A stretch of 64,000 bases of DNA, from assembly GCA_045130665.1 (NCBI GenBank), contig JBGUQC010000004.1:648625-712624 (forward strand), given 5' to 3'. Made by a program: the position numbers and the translations under genes. Each line of letters opens with the position of its first letter. Position 1 is the stretch's first letter. A model generated the notes under the pieces. That model ran no database searches, was not told the DNA's origin, and saw only the letters and a list, made by a program, of their open reading frames with translations. The DNA comes from RGIG8124 sp045130665 (GTDB lineage: Bacteria; Bacillota; Clostridia; Christensenellales; CAG-917). Below, piece by piece: positions 1 through 8,848 of this stretch.

Positions 1-887
1 GTTTCAAGTGCAGCATGTGCTTTGTATAGGATTGTTCCACCAGGTGTTTCGTATACACCACGTGATTTCATACCAACTAATCTGTTTTCTACGATGTCTA
101 ATAAACCGATACCATTTTCTCCACCGAGTTTATTTAATGCTTTAACCATTTCAACACCATCTAACTTCTTTCCATCTAATGTTGTTGGTACACCTTTTTC
201 AAAACCAATTGTGATAAATGTTGGTTTATCTGGAGCTTGCATTGGTGAAACACCCATTTCTAAGAAGCCTTTCTTATCATATTGTGGCATATTTGCTGGA
301 TCTTCTAAATCCAAACCTTCATGTGATAAGTGCCAAATGTTCTTATCTTTTGAATAATTTGTCTCACGACTAATCTTAAGTGGTACGTTATGTGCTTCAG
401 CATAATCTATTTCTTCGTCACGAGATTTGATGTTCCAGATTCTCCATGGAGCAATAATCTTCATTTCTGGAGCAAATGCTTTGATAGCTAATTCGAAACG
501 AACCTGGTCATTTCCTTTACCTGTACATCCATGACAAATTGCATCTGCTTTTTCTGCCAATGCAATTTCTGCTAATTTCTTACCAATTAATGGACGTGCA
601 AAAGATGTTCCAAGTAAATACTCTTCATAAATTGCACCGGCTTTAAGTGTTGGATAAATGTAATCTTCAACGAATTCTTTCTTGAGATCTAAAACGATTA
701 ATTTGCTTGCACCTGTTTTTAAAGCTTTTTCTTCAAGACCATCTAATTCATCACCTTGACCAACGTCTGCAGAAACTGCGATGATTTCTGGATTGTTATA
801 ATTTTCTTTGAGCCATGGGATAATGATAGACGTATCTAATCCACCTGAATAAGCTAAAACGATTTTCTTAATTTCTTTGTCTGCCAT
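1..887 (-). CDS. argG: Argininosuccinate synthase, 3' end outside the window
   Basis: This gene condenses citrulline and aspartate with ATP to argininosuccinate in arginine synthesis, in the cytosol. It reads from an ATG at 887 as [20 protein letters not shown], with the family's N-terminal ATP-pyrophosphatase loop (AYSGGLDTS). Further on it has SADVGQGDE and the citrulline/ATP-site block [15 protein letters not shown], all typical of ArgG. About 295 residues are present; the family usually has about 400, and the C-terminus lies beyond position 1. The start codon gives the standard family N-terminus. The upstream spacer (888-1117) is very AT-rich and holds ArgR-like inverted repeats, so arginine repression is plausible but inferred. 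Confidence 0.95.
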   Translation of the reverse strand, partial: MADKEIKKIVLAYSGGLDTSIIIPWLKENYNNPEIIAVSADVGQGDELDGLEEKALKTGASKLIVLDLKKEFVEDYIYPTLKAGAIYEEYLLGTSFARPLIGKKLAEIALAEKADAICHGCTGKGNDQVRFELAIKAFAPEMKIIAPWRIWNIKSRDEEIDYAEAHNVPLKISRETNYSKDKNIWHLSHEGLDLEDPANMPQYDKKGFLEMGVSPMQAPDKPTFITIGFEKGVPTTLDGKKLDGVEMVKALNKLGGENGIGLLDIVENRLVGMKSRGVYETPGGTILYKAHAALE

Positions 888-1005
888 AATTACTTACCTC
901 TGTAATTTTAAATTTATTATAGGCATATAATAAGGGAGAATATGAGTAATGTCAACAAAAAATACATAAATTTTGAATATTTTTTAATAATTTTTACATT
1001 TTTAT

Positions 1006-1059
1006 TGTATATTATGCAATTTTTATCTATTTTTGCATAAAAAATGAATATTTTATACA
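1006..1059. promoter_or_regulatory. Possible ArgR-type operator pair upstream of argG
   Basis: Two inverted repeats resemble the ARG box (TGNAT-W4-ATNCA). TGTATATTATGCA lies at 1006-1018, with a spacer one base short. TGAATATTTTATACA lies at 1045-1059, with a spacer one base long. They sit in the AT-rich spacer upstream of argG. Spacing deviates from consensus and the region is so AT-rich that chance is a real alternative. Confidence 0.3.
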
Positions 1060-1071
1060 TTTTGTTTTGGA

Positions 1072-1100
1072 TAAAATAAAAAACGGCCCGAAGGCCATTT
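1072..1100 (-). terminator. Rho-independent terminator of the fumarase operon
   Basis: On the minus strand, ATGGCC-TTCG-GGCCGT forms a six-pair stem closed by a cUUCGg tetraloop, followed by a run of six T. It begins about 20 bases after the stop of the fumarase beta subunit gene. Confidence 0.9.
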
Positions 1101-1117
1101 TCTAAATATTTTTGTTC

Positions 1118-1645
1118 TTATTTTGAATAAAGGTTTGTACCTGATTGATCAAATACTACAACCGCAGGCAACCTATCTAATGTGAACTTATAAACAGCCT
1201 CTGCGCCAAATTCTTCAAATGCAAGTATCTCATATTTTGAAATACATTTTGCACTTAGAGCACCTGCGCCACCAATTGCTGCAAAATAAACTGCATTATT
1301 TCTTACCATTGCATCTTTAACGCTTTGAGCAACATCGCCCTTACCAATAATTGCAACAATACCATTATCTAATAAAGGTTCAATTATTCCATCCATACGT
1401 TTAGATGTTGTAGGTCCTGCAGATGAAATCTTGCCAGTTTTGTCAAAAGTTGGACCAACATAGAAAATAGTTTCTCCAACAATATTAAATGGAAGCTTTT
1501 CGCCTCTTTCTAGCATTTCCTTTGTTCTTTTAACTGCTTTATCTCTTCCGGTAATTATTTCACCAGATAAATATACTGTATCTCCAGTTTTTAAAGACTT
1601 TGTTTGTTCTTTAGTAATAGGAAATTTAATTTCTAATTCGGCCAT
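1118..1645 (-). CDS. Class I fumarate hydratase, beta (C-terminal) subunit
   Basis: This 175-residue protein matches the C-terminal half of class I (iron-sulfur) fumarases and the beta subunit of L(+)-tartrate dehydratase. These enzymes interconvert fumarate and malate, or act on similar hydroxy diacids. Family blocks visible include LSGEIITGRDKAVKR near residue 30, YVGPTFDKTGKISSAGPTTS near 63-82, IGKGDV and the glycine-rich IGGAGALSAKCI. In many Clostridia and Archaea the class I enzyme is split in two as here. The start overlaps the stop of the alpha gene by one base (TAATG), which implies translational coupling. Tartrate dehydratase cannot be excluded from sequence alone. Confidence 0.9.
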   Translation of the reverse strand: MAELEIKFPITKEQTKSLKTGDTVYLSGEIITGRDKAVKRTKEMLERGEKLPFNIVGETIFYVGPTFDKTGKISSAGPTTSKRMDGIIEPLLDNGIVAIIGKGDVAQSVKDAMVRNNAVYFAAIGGAGALSAKCISKYEILAFEEFGAEAVYKFTLDRLPAVVVFDQSGTNLYSK

Positions 1646-2478
1646 TAAAATACCACCTCCGTCTTTCTCATTGCATTACAACCAAAGTTAATTGCAACTG
1701 GCAAACCTGCAATATGAGTTGGGTGTTTTTCAATATGAACAGCTAAAGCTGTTGTATTGCCACCAAATCCAGATGCTCCTATCTTTAATGCATTAACTGC
1801 ACCTAAGATTTGTTTTTCTAATTCAGCAAGTTCTGGGTCTGGATTTATTGAACCAATTTCCCTAAGCAAACCATGTTTTGCCATCTCTAATGCTTTTTCA
1901 GAAGTACCGCCAATACCAACACCAATTACATATGGTGGACATGGACAAGCTCCTGCATTCTTTGCAGCATCAACAACAGAATTAATAATACCCTGTTTTC
2001 CTGCAGATGGGAAAAGCATATAAAGTTTGGTCATGTTTTCAGCACCAAAACCTTTTGGCATAAATGATATTTTTAATCCATCACCCTCAACCAAATTAAT
2101 ATGAATAATAGCTGGTGTATTATCTTTTGTATTAATTCTGCTTAGAGGATCCAAAACACTTGATCTTAATCCACTTGAATATGCCTTAGATGTTGCATTA
2201 TTTAATGCTTGTCTTAGACTTCCTTCAATATGGACATCTTGACCTAATTCAACGAAGAAAACAGCCATGCCTGTATCTTGGCAAAGTGGAACAGCTTCTT
2301 TCTTTGCAACTTCTGCATTCTCTAATAAAACATTCATTGCAAATTGGGCTCTTTCTGAATCTTCAACAGCTAGTGCATTTTTAATACCACAAACTGCATC
2401 TTGAGCAAGTGTTGTACTGGTATCATAAATAATCTTTGTTAATTTGTTTTCAATATCTTGTGCATTTATAGTTCTCAT
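1645..2478 (-). CDS. Class I fumarate hydratase, alpha (N-terminal) subunit
   Basis: This is the [4Fe-4S]-carrying subunit of a split class I fumarase. Three cysteine contexts fit the cluster ligands: PLCQDTGMAVFF, GACPCPPYVIGVGIGG and NFGCNAMRK. The reading frame is open back to 2571, but the ATG at 2478 (MRTINAQDIENKL) gives the family's usual N-terminus and about 277 residues. No strong Shine-Dalgarno sequence is seen before either start. With the malic enzyme at 12142 and a Re-citrate-synthase-like enzyme at 57634, the window shows several steps of an anaerobic C4/TCA branch; this link is inference. Tartrate dehydratase is the alternative. Confidence 0.9.
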   Translation of the reverse strand: MRTINAQDIENKLTKIIYDTSTTLAQDAVCGIKNALAVEDSERAQFAMNVLLENAEVAKKEAVPLCQDTGMAVFFVELGQDVHIEGSLRQALNNATSKAYSSGLRSSVLDPLSRINTKDNTPAIIHINLVEGDGLKISFMPKGFGAENMTKLYMLFPSAGKQGIINSVVDAAKNAGACPCPPYVIGVGIGGTSEKALEMAKHGLLREIGSINPDPELAELEKQILGAVNALKIGASGFGGNTTALAVHIEKHPTHIAGLPVAINFGCNAMRKTEVVF

Positions 2479-2593
2479 ACAAATAATGTTAAAACAAAAT
2501 CCAAAATAAAACAACATTTTTATATGCGCACGCGAAAATAAATACTTGTTGACTAATCTTATTATTAGCAATATAATTCAATTCACGATTGAT

Positions 2594-2670
2594 GCGCCGT
2601 TAGCTCAATTGGATAGAGCGTTGGTCTACGGAACCAAAGGTTAGGGGTTCGACTCCCTTACGGCGCGCCA
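2594..2670 (+). tRNA. tRNA-Arg (anticodon ACG), CCA encoded
   Basis: A full cloverleaf can be drawn. The acceptor stem is GCGCCGT/ACGGCGC, the D arm is GCTC..GAGC, the anticodon stem is TTGGT/ACCAA around loop CTACGGA (anticodon ACG), and the T arm is AGGGGTTCGACTCCCTT. The discriminator is G and the CCA is encoded at 2668-2670. It lies on the plus strand between divergent genes. Confidence 0.97.
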
Positions 2671-2704
2671 TTTTTTTATATAAAGAACTTTTTAAGGAGC
2701 AAAA

Positions 2705-3136
2705 ATGGAATACAAATTTTATGGTTCAAATACCCCATCTATTAAGCCTGTAAATCCAGATTTTACTAAAGTAAAAGATCAAAGACATTTATATGATTTG
2801 CTATCTGACATTTGGTGTGAATATTCATGTGCTCCTAGATATAGAAAGGATTGGTCCAAAGAGAATAAAACATTAGGACAATGCTCTATTTCTTCTTTCC
2901 TTATCCAAGATATTTTTGGCGGAAAAGTATATGGTGTTCCACTTAAAGAAGGTGGCTTCCATTGTTACAATGTTGTAGATGGAATTCACTTTGATTTAAC
3001 TAGCGAGCAATTTGGCGATGAAAAGCTTATATATGATGATAAATATGAGCAAACTCGTGAAGAACATTTTGCAAGCAAAGAAAAGTATGAGCGCTATCTT
3101 TATCTAAAAAATACCCTATTAGATAAATTCAAATAA
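2705..3136 (+). CDS. YunG-like conserved hypothetical protein
   Basis: The 143-residue product has no signal peptide or membrane segment. It resembles small Firmicute proteins annotated as YunG-like; I recognise the block TLGQCSISSFLIQDIFGGKVYG followed by HCYNVVDG and FDLTSEQFG (shown in parts). The order Cys (GQCS, about residue 58), His (FHCYN, about 91) and Asp (HFDLT, about 100) could form a papain-like or NlpC-like triad, which is inference. AAGGAGC precedes the ATG. It follows tRNA-Arg by 34 bases and is separate from the T-box unit that starts just after it. The function is unknown. Confidence 0.7.
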   Translation: MEYKFYGSNTPSIKPVNPDFTKVKDQRHLYDLLSDIWCEYSCAPRYRKDWSKENKTLGQCSISSFLIQDIFGGKVYGVPLKEGGFHCYNVVDGIHFDLTSEQFGDEKLIYDDKYEQTREEHFASKEKYERYLYLKNTLLDKFK

Positions 3137-3141
3137 TATAA

Positions 3142-3170
3142 TTGACATCATTCTGTTAGAATGCTATTAT
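3142..3170 (+). promoter_or_regulatory. Sigma-70-type promoter for the T-box transcript
   Basis: TTGACA at 3142-3147, a 17-base spacer and TATTAT at 3165-3170 make a near-consensus promoter. Transcription should begin near 3177, just before the T-box leader. Confidence 0.85.
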
Positions 3171-3176
3171 TCATGC

Positions 3177-3450
3177 AATAGCGCTTGACCAAGAACAAGT
3201 AGGAGCGAGGGGCCTTTTAGAGAGATGCCGGTTGCTGCAAGGCATTAAGGGAATCGTATCTGAATACATCTTGTTAGCTGCGTACGGAAAGGAAACGAGT
3301 ATGCTACGCCGGGATTGCCCGTTACAGCAAGAGAGCAACTGCTCCATAAGGTTTAATTAGTAATAATTAAGCGAATAGAGGTGGTACCACGAATAATTCG
3401 TCCTCTTAAACAAAAATCTAGAATTAGATTAATGTTGAGAGGATTTTTTA
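3177..3450 (+). ncRNA. T-box riboswitch, tyrosine (UAC) specifier
   Basis: The leader has the T-box core GGTGGTACCAC at 3380-3390 followed by ATAATTCGTCCTCT. Stem I is closed by AACAAG (3194-3199) pairing with CTTGTT (3270-3275). The specifier loop reads GAA-TAC-A with TAC at 3265-3267, so uncharged tRNA-Tyr should be sensed. The antiterminator bulge UGGU expects discriminator A, which fits tRNA-Tyr. The competing terminator pairs TCCTCT (from 3401) with AGAGGA and ends in a T run at 3443-3449. The specifier was assigned by eye, not by a covariance model. Confidence 0.92.
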
Positions 3451-3476
3451 TTTTCTCAACAATATGAGGTGAGGTT

Positions 3477-5198
3477 ATGTTTAATTCTCTAATTAGTGCA
3501 GAAAGATCAGCTGGTGGCATTGCTTTAATGTCCATCATGATTGTAGTTTTTGCCGCAGCAATGGTATTTGTTGGCATTTACACTAGAAGAAAAGCTAAGG
3601 ACGTAAATGGCTTCGTTTTAGGCGGAAGAAGCATTGGCCCATGGCTTACTGCTTTTACATACGGAACATCATATTTTAGTGCAGTTATATTTATTGGTTA
3701 TGCTGGACAATTCGGTTATTTATTTGGCGTAGCAAGTACATGGATTGGAATTGGAAACGCTGTTTTAGGTTCACTTCTTGCATGGGTTGTTCTTGGAAGA
3801 AGAACAAGAATCATGTCTCAAAGCTTAGATTCTAAGACAATGTCTGATTTCTTTGGAAAGAGATATTTATCTAAAGGATTAAAACTTGCAGCTGCTATTA
3901 TCATATTTATTTTCTTAATTCCATATACCGCTTCCTTATTCAATGGTTTATCTAGATTATTCACTATTGCATTTGGATTCAAAAATGAAAATATGGCATA
4001 CATCATTATTGTTGCAGTAATGGCTGTATTGACAGGTATTTATGTATTATTTGGTGGATATAGAGCTACAGCAATTAATGACTTTATTCAAGGAATAATC
4101 ATGCTAATTGGTATTATTGCAGTTATCGCTGTTGCATTAAATGCAAATGGTGGTTTAACAGGATCAATGACAGCTCTTGCAGAGCAAGCTGGTTGGAAAT
4201 ATACATCATTCTTCGGAGCAGCTCCAGTATTCTTAATCTTTGTTATTATCTTAACATCTCTAGGTACATGGGGATTACCACAAATGGTTAATAAATTCTA
4301 TGCAATTAAGAGTGAAAACGATATCAGAAAAGGAACTATCATTTCTACAATTTTCGCAATCATAGTTGCAGGTGGATGTTACTTCCTTGGTGGTTTCGGA
4401 AGATTATTTGCTGAACCAGGAACAGCATTTGATGCTGTTGTACCAACTATCTTAGACAAAACTGTTCATTCGGACTTCTTAATGGGCATTGTTGTTATTC
4501 TAGTATTAAGTGCATCTATGTCTACACTTTCTAGCTTAGTATTAACATCTTCAAGCACATTAACATTAGACATGATTAAGGGCTATGTTATTAAAGAAGA
4601 AAAGTTCACTGAAAGAAAGCAAATGGTTATTATGCGTATATTCCTTGCAATATTTATTGCAATAAGTGCAGTTATTGCTATCATTCAAAAGCTTTATAAT
4701 GTTTCAACAATTGCTCAATTAATGGGTGTAAGTTGGGGCGCATTAGCTGGCGCATTCCTTGCTCCATTCTTATATGGTTTATATAGCAAGAAGATTACAA
4801 AATCTTCTGTATGGGCATCATTCATTATTGGTGTTACAATCTCAATCTTCTCACTCGTTATGTCTATTACAAAAGGAACATTCATGACAGTTACATTCTC
4901 ATCTGGAGAAACATTGAACTTTGCTAATGCTGTTGTTATGGGTGCTATAGCAATGATTGCTGGATTAATCATTGTTCCACTTGTAAGTCTTTGCACATAC
5001 AAACTCGAAGTTAAGAAAGGCATCCTTGATGTTGAAGCTACCGAGAGAATGTTTGATTGCTTCAAGGGTAAAGTTGTTGTAAGCAGAAAGTCTTCACTTG
5101 GTGATGAAGTTATCGATGAGGTTGCAAACAACGAAGAGGTAAAAGAAGAAATCTTATCCGAGATGGTAGAAGAACAAGCAAACGAAAATAAAGAATAA
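3477..5198 (+). CDS. Sodium:solute symporter (SSS family), probable tyrosine transporter
   Basis: This 573-residue protein has about 13 hydrophobic segments and SSS-family blocks: VNGFVLGGRSIGPWLTAFTY near residue 45, YGTSYFSAVIFIGYAGQFG, GGYRATAINDFIQG, and LSASMSTLSSLVLTSSSTL in the sodium-site region. These carriers import proline, pantothenate, sugars or other solutes with sodium. The C-terminal 70 residues are a charged cytoplasmic tail. GAGGTGAGG precedes the ATG. The tyrosine-specific T-box just upstream makes tyrosine, or a precursor, the most likely substrate; this is inferred from regulation, since the sequence alone would not give it. It is a single-gene unit ended by the terminator at 5221. 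Confidence 0.9.
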   Translation: MFNSLISAERSAGGIALMSIMIVVFAAAMVFVGIYTRRKAKDVNGFVLGGRSIGPWLTAFTYGTSYFSAVIFIGYAGQFGYLFGVASTWIGIGNAVLGSLLAWVVLGRRTRIMSQSLDSKTMSDFFGKRYLSKGLKLAAAIIIFIFLIPYTASLFNGLSRLFTIAFGFKNENMAYIIIVAVMAVLTGIYVLFGGYRATAINDFIQGIIMLIGIIAVIAVALNANGGLTGSMTALAEQAGWKYTSFFGAAPVFLIFVIILTSLGTWGLPQMVNKFYAIKSENDIRKGTIISTIFAIIVAGGCYFLGGFGRLFAEPGTAFDAVVPTILDKTVHSDFLMGIVVILVLSASMSTLSSLVLTSSSTLTLDMIKGYVIKEEKFTERKQMVIMRIFLAIFIAISAVIAIIQKLYNVSTIAQLMGVSWGALAGAFLAPFLYGLYSKKITKSSVWASFIIGVTISIFSLVMSITKGTFMTVTFSSGETLNFANAVVMGAIAMIAGLIIVPLVSLCTYKLEVKKGILDVEATERMFDCFKGKVVVSRKSSLGDEVIDEVANNEEVKEEILSEMVEEQANENKE

Positions 5199-5220
5199 AA
5201 TTCTTTAAGTTAAAAAAAAT

Positions 5221-5253
5221 AAAGCCGTATTCAGTAATGTTTACGGCTTTTTA
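5221..5253. terminator. Bidirectional terminator between convergent genes
   Basis: AAAGCCGTA and TACGGCTTT pair around a short loop, with T runs on both sides. It ends the plus-strand symporter and the minus-strand hydrolase, whose stop codon at 5251-5253 abuts the hairpin. Confidence 0.9.
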
Positions 5254-6195
5254 TTTTTCTATAAACTCATGTATGAAGTTATCAACTGCATCATCATACT
5301 GTTGAGTATTATTTATTCGAATATGTGAATGAACTCCCTTATCAAACCACACCAATTGTTTTGGAGCATGGCAACTGTCATATAGCAATTGTGCTTGATC
5401 TGGTGTTGAATAAGCATCCATCTTAGAATACAAGAACAAGATTGGTTTCTTCATCTTCCCTATACAATTAATTGGTCCAAATTTAGTTGGAGATTTATGT
5501 GAGAAGATTCTTATTAAAAGCATAACAAGATGATGTATTGGAAATAATGGTTTTCTTGCTTCTCTAATGTGGTTTGCAAAAGATTCAGCGAAGTTTACAT
5601 ACATTCCCTCTGCAACCATTGCCTTCATATAATCTGGACAAGAATCATCTGTTAAAGCATATAGAGACATTGATGAACCAATACAAATAGCATGAATAAT
5701 TACTTCCTTAATTCCAAGATTATCATGTAAATATCTACCCCATGCAAGAATATCCTTATATTCTTCAAAACCAATTCTGTTGATAACGCCACTAGATAAT
5801 CCGTGCGCTCTATTATCTATAGAAAGAATGTTGTAACCATTCTTTTTGTATATTTCTGAAAAATAGTATCCATATGACCCCGCTTCAGATCTTCCTGGAA
5901 TAACAATTACGGCCTTATCTGAACCAAAGTCTACATAGTTGGCAAAGAGTTTATATCCTTCATTCTCTATTTGGACGATTCTAATATAATCTTTATTTTC
6001 TTCTCCAAAAACTTTACCCTCTTCCATCATTTGAGATTCTTCGGCATCTTTTCTTGGCCAATCTCTACGCCACTTTTTCTTTGAAGTACGAACCAATAAC
6101 GTTATATAAATAACTACTGGAGTAACAAAAATTGGGAAGCCTATTATAAATAAAGCTACCAACACAACTATTAGCGCTATTAATCCTGGTGCCAT
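5251..6195 (-). CDS. Membrane-anchored alpha/beta hydrolase
   Basis: The 314-residue protein starts with a strongly hydrophobic stretch (residues 4-37), so it is probably anchored with a cytosolic catalytic domain. The hydrolase fold shows SIDNRAHGLSSG, a nucleophile elbow CIGSSMS (GxSxS instead of GxSxG), YSKMDAYSTPDQ for the acid and KGVHSHIR for the catalytic His near the end. It resembles Firmicute proteins annotated as alpha/beta hydrolases of unknown substrate. The start overlaps the stop of fakA by one base, so it is translated with the fatty acid kinase pair. A role in lipid or acyl-group turnover fits that context but is inferred. Confidence 0.85.
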   Translation of the reverse strand: MAPGLIALIVVLVALFIIGFPIFVTPVVIYITLLVRTSKKKWRRDWPRKDAEESQMMEEGKVFGEENKDYIRIVQIENEGYKLFANYVDFGSDKAVIVIPGRSEAGSYGYYFSEIYKKNGYNILSIDNRAHGLSSGVINRIGFEEYKDILAWGRYLHDNLGIKEVIIHAICIGSSMSLYALTDDSCPDYMKAMVAEGMYVNFAESFANHIREARKPLFPIHHLVMLLIRIFSHKSPTKFGPINCIGKMKKPILFLYSKMDAYSTPDQAQLLYDSCHAPKQLVWFDKGVHSHIRINNTQQYDDAVDNFIHEFIEK

Positions 6196-7832
6196 TAAAT
6201 TACTCCAATTAAAATATTATAAATATTTTGTCCGCCATCTATAGTTTGTACATCTAAATAAGAATACTTATCACCGAGCATTGATTCCACCTGCTCTTTA
6301 TCATCATCTGATATATCCTTTCCATAACAAACTATTAGACCAGACTTTTCATCTATATCATCTACTTTACCTAATGTATTATCTACTGCTTCAACGAGGC
6401 TATCTCCTCTTGCAACAAGTTTGTCATCTAAACACCCAATTTTCTCTCCAACTTCGCATGAAAATTTATCATCCTTATATGGCTTAACTGCTGTAGATAT
6501 TGTAATAGTTGAAATACCCTCAGTTCCTTCTTTCATAGAATTAATTCTAAGTTCGATATCATCACTATCTTGGATATCCATTGCAAGAGCGTAATAACCC
6601 TCCATAACGGATTTTGTTGGGAATATTGTAACATTATCCAACTCGGCTTCTTTAACAGCGTGTGTGGCCGTTAAAAGTATGTTGGAATTATTTGGGAAAA
6701 TAACTATATGATCTGCATTAATCTTCTTGAAAGCATTCATAAAATCTCCCATTGGTGGATTCATTGTTTGTCCGCCCTCAATAATTACATCCACACCTAA
6801 ATCCGTAAAGAGTTCTTTTAATCCATCTCCATCTACAACAGAAATAACACCCATTGCTTTGTGTGGAATTTGGCTCTTGGCATATTCTTGTTCATTATGT
6901 TGAATTTGCATGTTTTCAAGCTTGAATGTAATAAACTCACCAAACTCTTGTGCCTTGTTAATAATATAAGCAGGAGCAAATGTATGAACGTGAACTTTAA
7001 CAATCTTATCTTCTTGGATGGCTACAATTGAATTACCTTTGGTATTTAGATAATTTCTAAATGCATCTATGTTAAAATCCTTATTCTTTGAATTCATCAA
7101 TTGAAGTAAGAATTCTAAGCAATATCCTTCTTCAAATTTAGAGTTCTCATTAAACAAACTTGAAGTATCTACCTTTAATGTCGATTCATCTACTGGCTTT
7201 GAATATGATGTAGCTTCAAGTACTTCACCTTTTAGATATTTTGCCATACCTTCAATGAGTGCAATATATCCAGCAGCACCAGCATCTACAACACCTGCAT
7301 CTTTTAATTGTTTTAATTTTTCAGGTGTTTTTTCTAGGCTCAATTTCATTGCATCTACATATAATGCAAATTCATTTTCTAATGTGATATCTCCAACTAT
7401 TTTATCTTTAATAATCTCAATACCTTCTCTTGCAACAGTTAGCATTGTACCTTCAACTGGTTCAAAGACTGACTTATATGCTGTATGATATGCTCTTATA
7501 AGAGCATTTTTCATTTCTGTTGGATTTACAATACCATCTGATAATAATTCTTGAGACATACCCTTAAATAATTGAGAAAGTATGGCACCAGAGTTTCCTC
7601 TTGCACCTAATAGCATTCCCATACTAAGGTCTTTTAGATATAAGCCTAAATGTTTATTAGAAACTGTCTTATTTACGCCGTTTTCTAAAGTGCGGCGCAT
7701 ATTAGTACCTGTATCTCCATCTGCCACTGGAAATACATTCATATCATTTATTTCTTTTTCAACAAGGCATAAACTATTTAATCCATTACGGATCATGCCC
7801 TCAAAAATTAGCCCGTCTAGATGGTTTTTCAT
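6195..7832 (-). CDS. fakA: Fatty acid kinase subunit A (DAK2 domain, FakA/YloV family)
   Basis: The 545-residue protein has the full FakA layout. The N-terminal DhaL-like ATP-binding domain (about residues 5-200) has NVFPVADGDTGTNM and the glycine-rich GARGNSGAILSQLF. A central FakB-contacting region and a DegV-like C-terminal domain follow, with VFPTKSVMEGYYAL. FakA phosphorylates fatty acids held by a DegV-family FakB protein, feeding exogenous or recycled fatty acids into phospholipid synthesis. The degV gene lies 7 bases upstream in the same operon, which supports the pairing. Length and order are normal for the family. Confidence 0.93.
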   Translation of the reverse strand: MKNHLDGLIFEGMIRNGLNSLCLVEKEINDMNVFPVADGDTGTNMRRTLENGVNKTVSNKHLGLYLKDLSMGMLLGARGNSGAILSQLFKGMSQELLSDGIVNPTEMKNALIRAYHTAYKSVFEPVEGTMLTVAREGIEIIKDKIVGDITLENEFALYVDAMKLSLEKTPEKLKQLKDAGVVDAGAAGYIALIEGMAKYLKGEVLEATSYSKPVDESTLKVDTSSLFNENSKFEEGYCLEFLLQLMNSKNKDFNIDAFRNYLNTKGNSIVAIQEDKIVKVHVHTFAPAYIINKAQEFGEFITFKLENMQIQHNEQEYAKSQIPHKAMGVISVVDGDGLKELFTDLGVDVIIEGGQTMNPPMGDFMNAFKKINADHIVIFPNNSNILLTATHAVKEAELDNVTIFPTKSVMEGYYALAMDIQDSDDIELRINSMKEGTEGISTITISTAVKPYKDDKFSCEVGEKIGCLDDKLVARGDSLVEAVDNTLGKVDDIDEKSGLIVCYGKDISDDDKEQVESMLGDKYSYLDVQTIDGGQNIYNILIGVI

Positions 7833-7839
7833 TTATATA

Positions 7840-8781
7840 TTAGCCTTTGTAATTTTCTGATAAACGTGCAACTAAAGCTTTTTCTTCTTCTAATCCTTCA
7901 GAGATTGGTTTGCCATAATAATATGCAGCCATTAAACCTGGACCAATATTAATTCCACAGAATGGGAATACATCGCAAATCATAACCTTCTTTGGATGGA
8001 ATCTTTCTTCGATTAATCTCTTATATTCTTCAGCATTCTTATGTCTATTTGTTGTTGCAATGATGATTGTTTGTTTGTCAGCATCAATAATTGTTTCAGC
8101 AATGAAATCTACCAATACTGAATAAGCCATCTTCTCGCCCTTGAGTTTACCAATAACTGTTGTTAATCCATTCTTATCGAATTCACCAATTGGTTTGATA
8201 CCAACTAATGTTCCCATGAATGCTTTTGCTCTTGTTAAACGACCCTTCTTAGCAGTAAATGCTAAGTCATCCATCCAACCTGTTTGATGGAAGCGGTTCT
8301 TATTATCTTCTAACCATTTAGCAACTTCTTCAACATCCTTACCTTCTTTTCTCATTTCGGATGCAATAATTGCCATTAATCCATAACCTGGACCAAAACG
8401 AAGTGTATCTATGATAAAGATTTTTGCATCTGGATATTCCTCTAATACTTGTTCTTTAGCTTTTTGCATAAAGCCAAATGAACCACTTAAACCTGTTGAG
8501 ATAGATAATGCTAAAACATCTATTCCTTGGGATGCATATTTCTTAAATGCTTCATAACTCTCTTCCATATTTGGAGGAGAAGTTTTATATCCGTTTGGAT
8601 CTTTCTTTAATTCTGTATAGAAAGTTTCTCTGTCTATATTGTCCCAGTTGAGATGTGTTTGATGTTCTTCTCCATCTGGTGTTGAATAGTGTCCATGAAT
8701 AACGTCAATATTGTATTCTTTTCTAATGCTATCTGCTAAATCACAACCCGCATCTGGTAATATTGCAAAATATTTTCCCAT
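7840..8781 (-). CDS. DegV-family fatty acid-binding protein (FakB-like)
   Basis: This 313-residue protein has DegV family blocks: CDLADSIRKEYNI, the SxGLSGSF-type fatty-acid site as LSISTGLSGSFG near residue 95, and a two-domain layout. DegV/FakB proteins bind a fatty acid and present it to FakA for phosphorylation; fakA follows directly in the operon. The C-terminal block CGINIGPGLMAAYYYGKPI matches the conserved HxGPGxxG-type end with variation. The first base of the ATG is preceded by GAGGAAC. A TATAAT-like box upstream (near 8814-8820) may drive the degV-fakA-hydrolase operon. Confidence 0.9.
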   Translation of the reverse strand: MGKYFAILPDAGCDLADSIRKEYNIDVIHGHYSTPDGEEHQTHLNWDNIDRETFYTELKKDPNGYKTSPPNMEESYEAFKKYASQGIDVLALSISTGLSGSFGFMQKAKEQVLEEYPDAKIFIIDTLRFGPGYGLMAIIASEMRKEGKDVEEVAKWLEDNKNRFHQTGWMDDLAFTAKKGRLTRAKAFMGTLVGIKPIGEFDKNGLTTVIGKLKGEKMAYSVLVDFIAETIIDADKQTIIIATTNRHKNAEEYKRLIEERFHPKKVMICDVFPFCGINIGPGLMAAYYYGKPISEGLEEEKALVARLSENYKG

Positions 8782-8848
8782 AATGTTCCTCGCTTTTTAA
8801 GTAATTTATATCATTATATACCATAAAAAAAATAATTAAAATATTTTT

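Noticed and set aside
22..357. A 111-codon plus-strand frame at the window start
   Set aside because: Antisense to argG, which reads cleanly on the minus strand with its family motifs.
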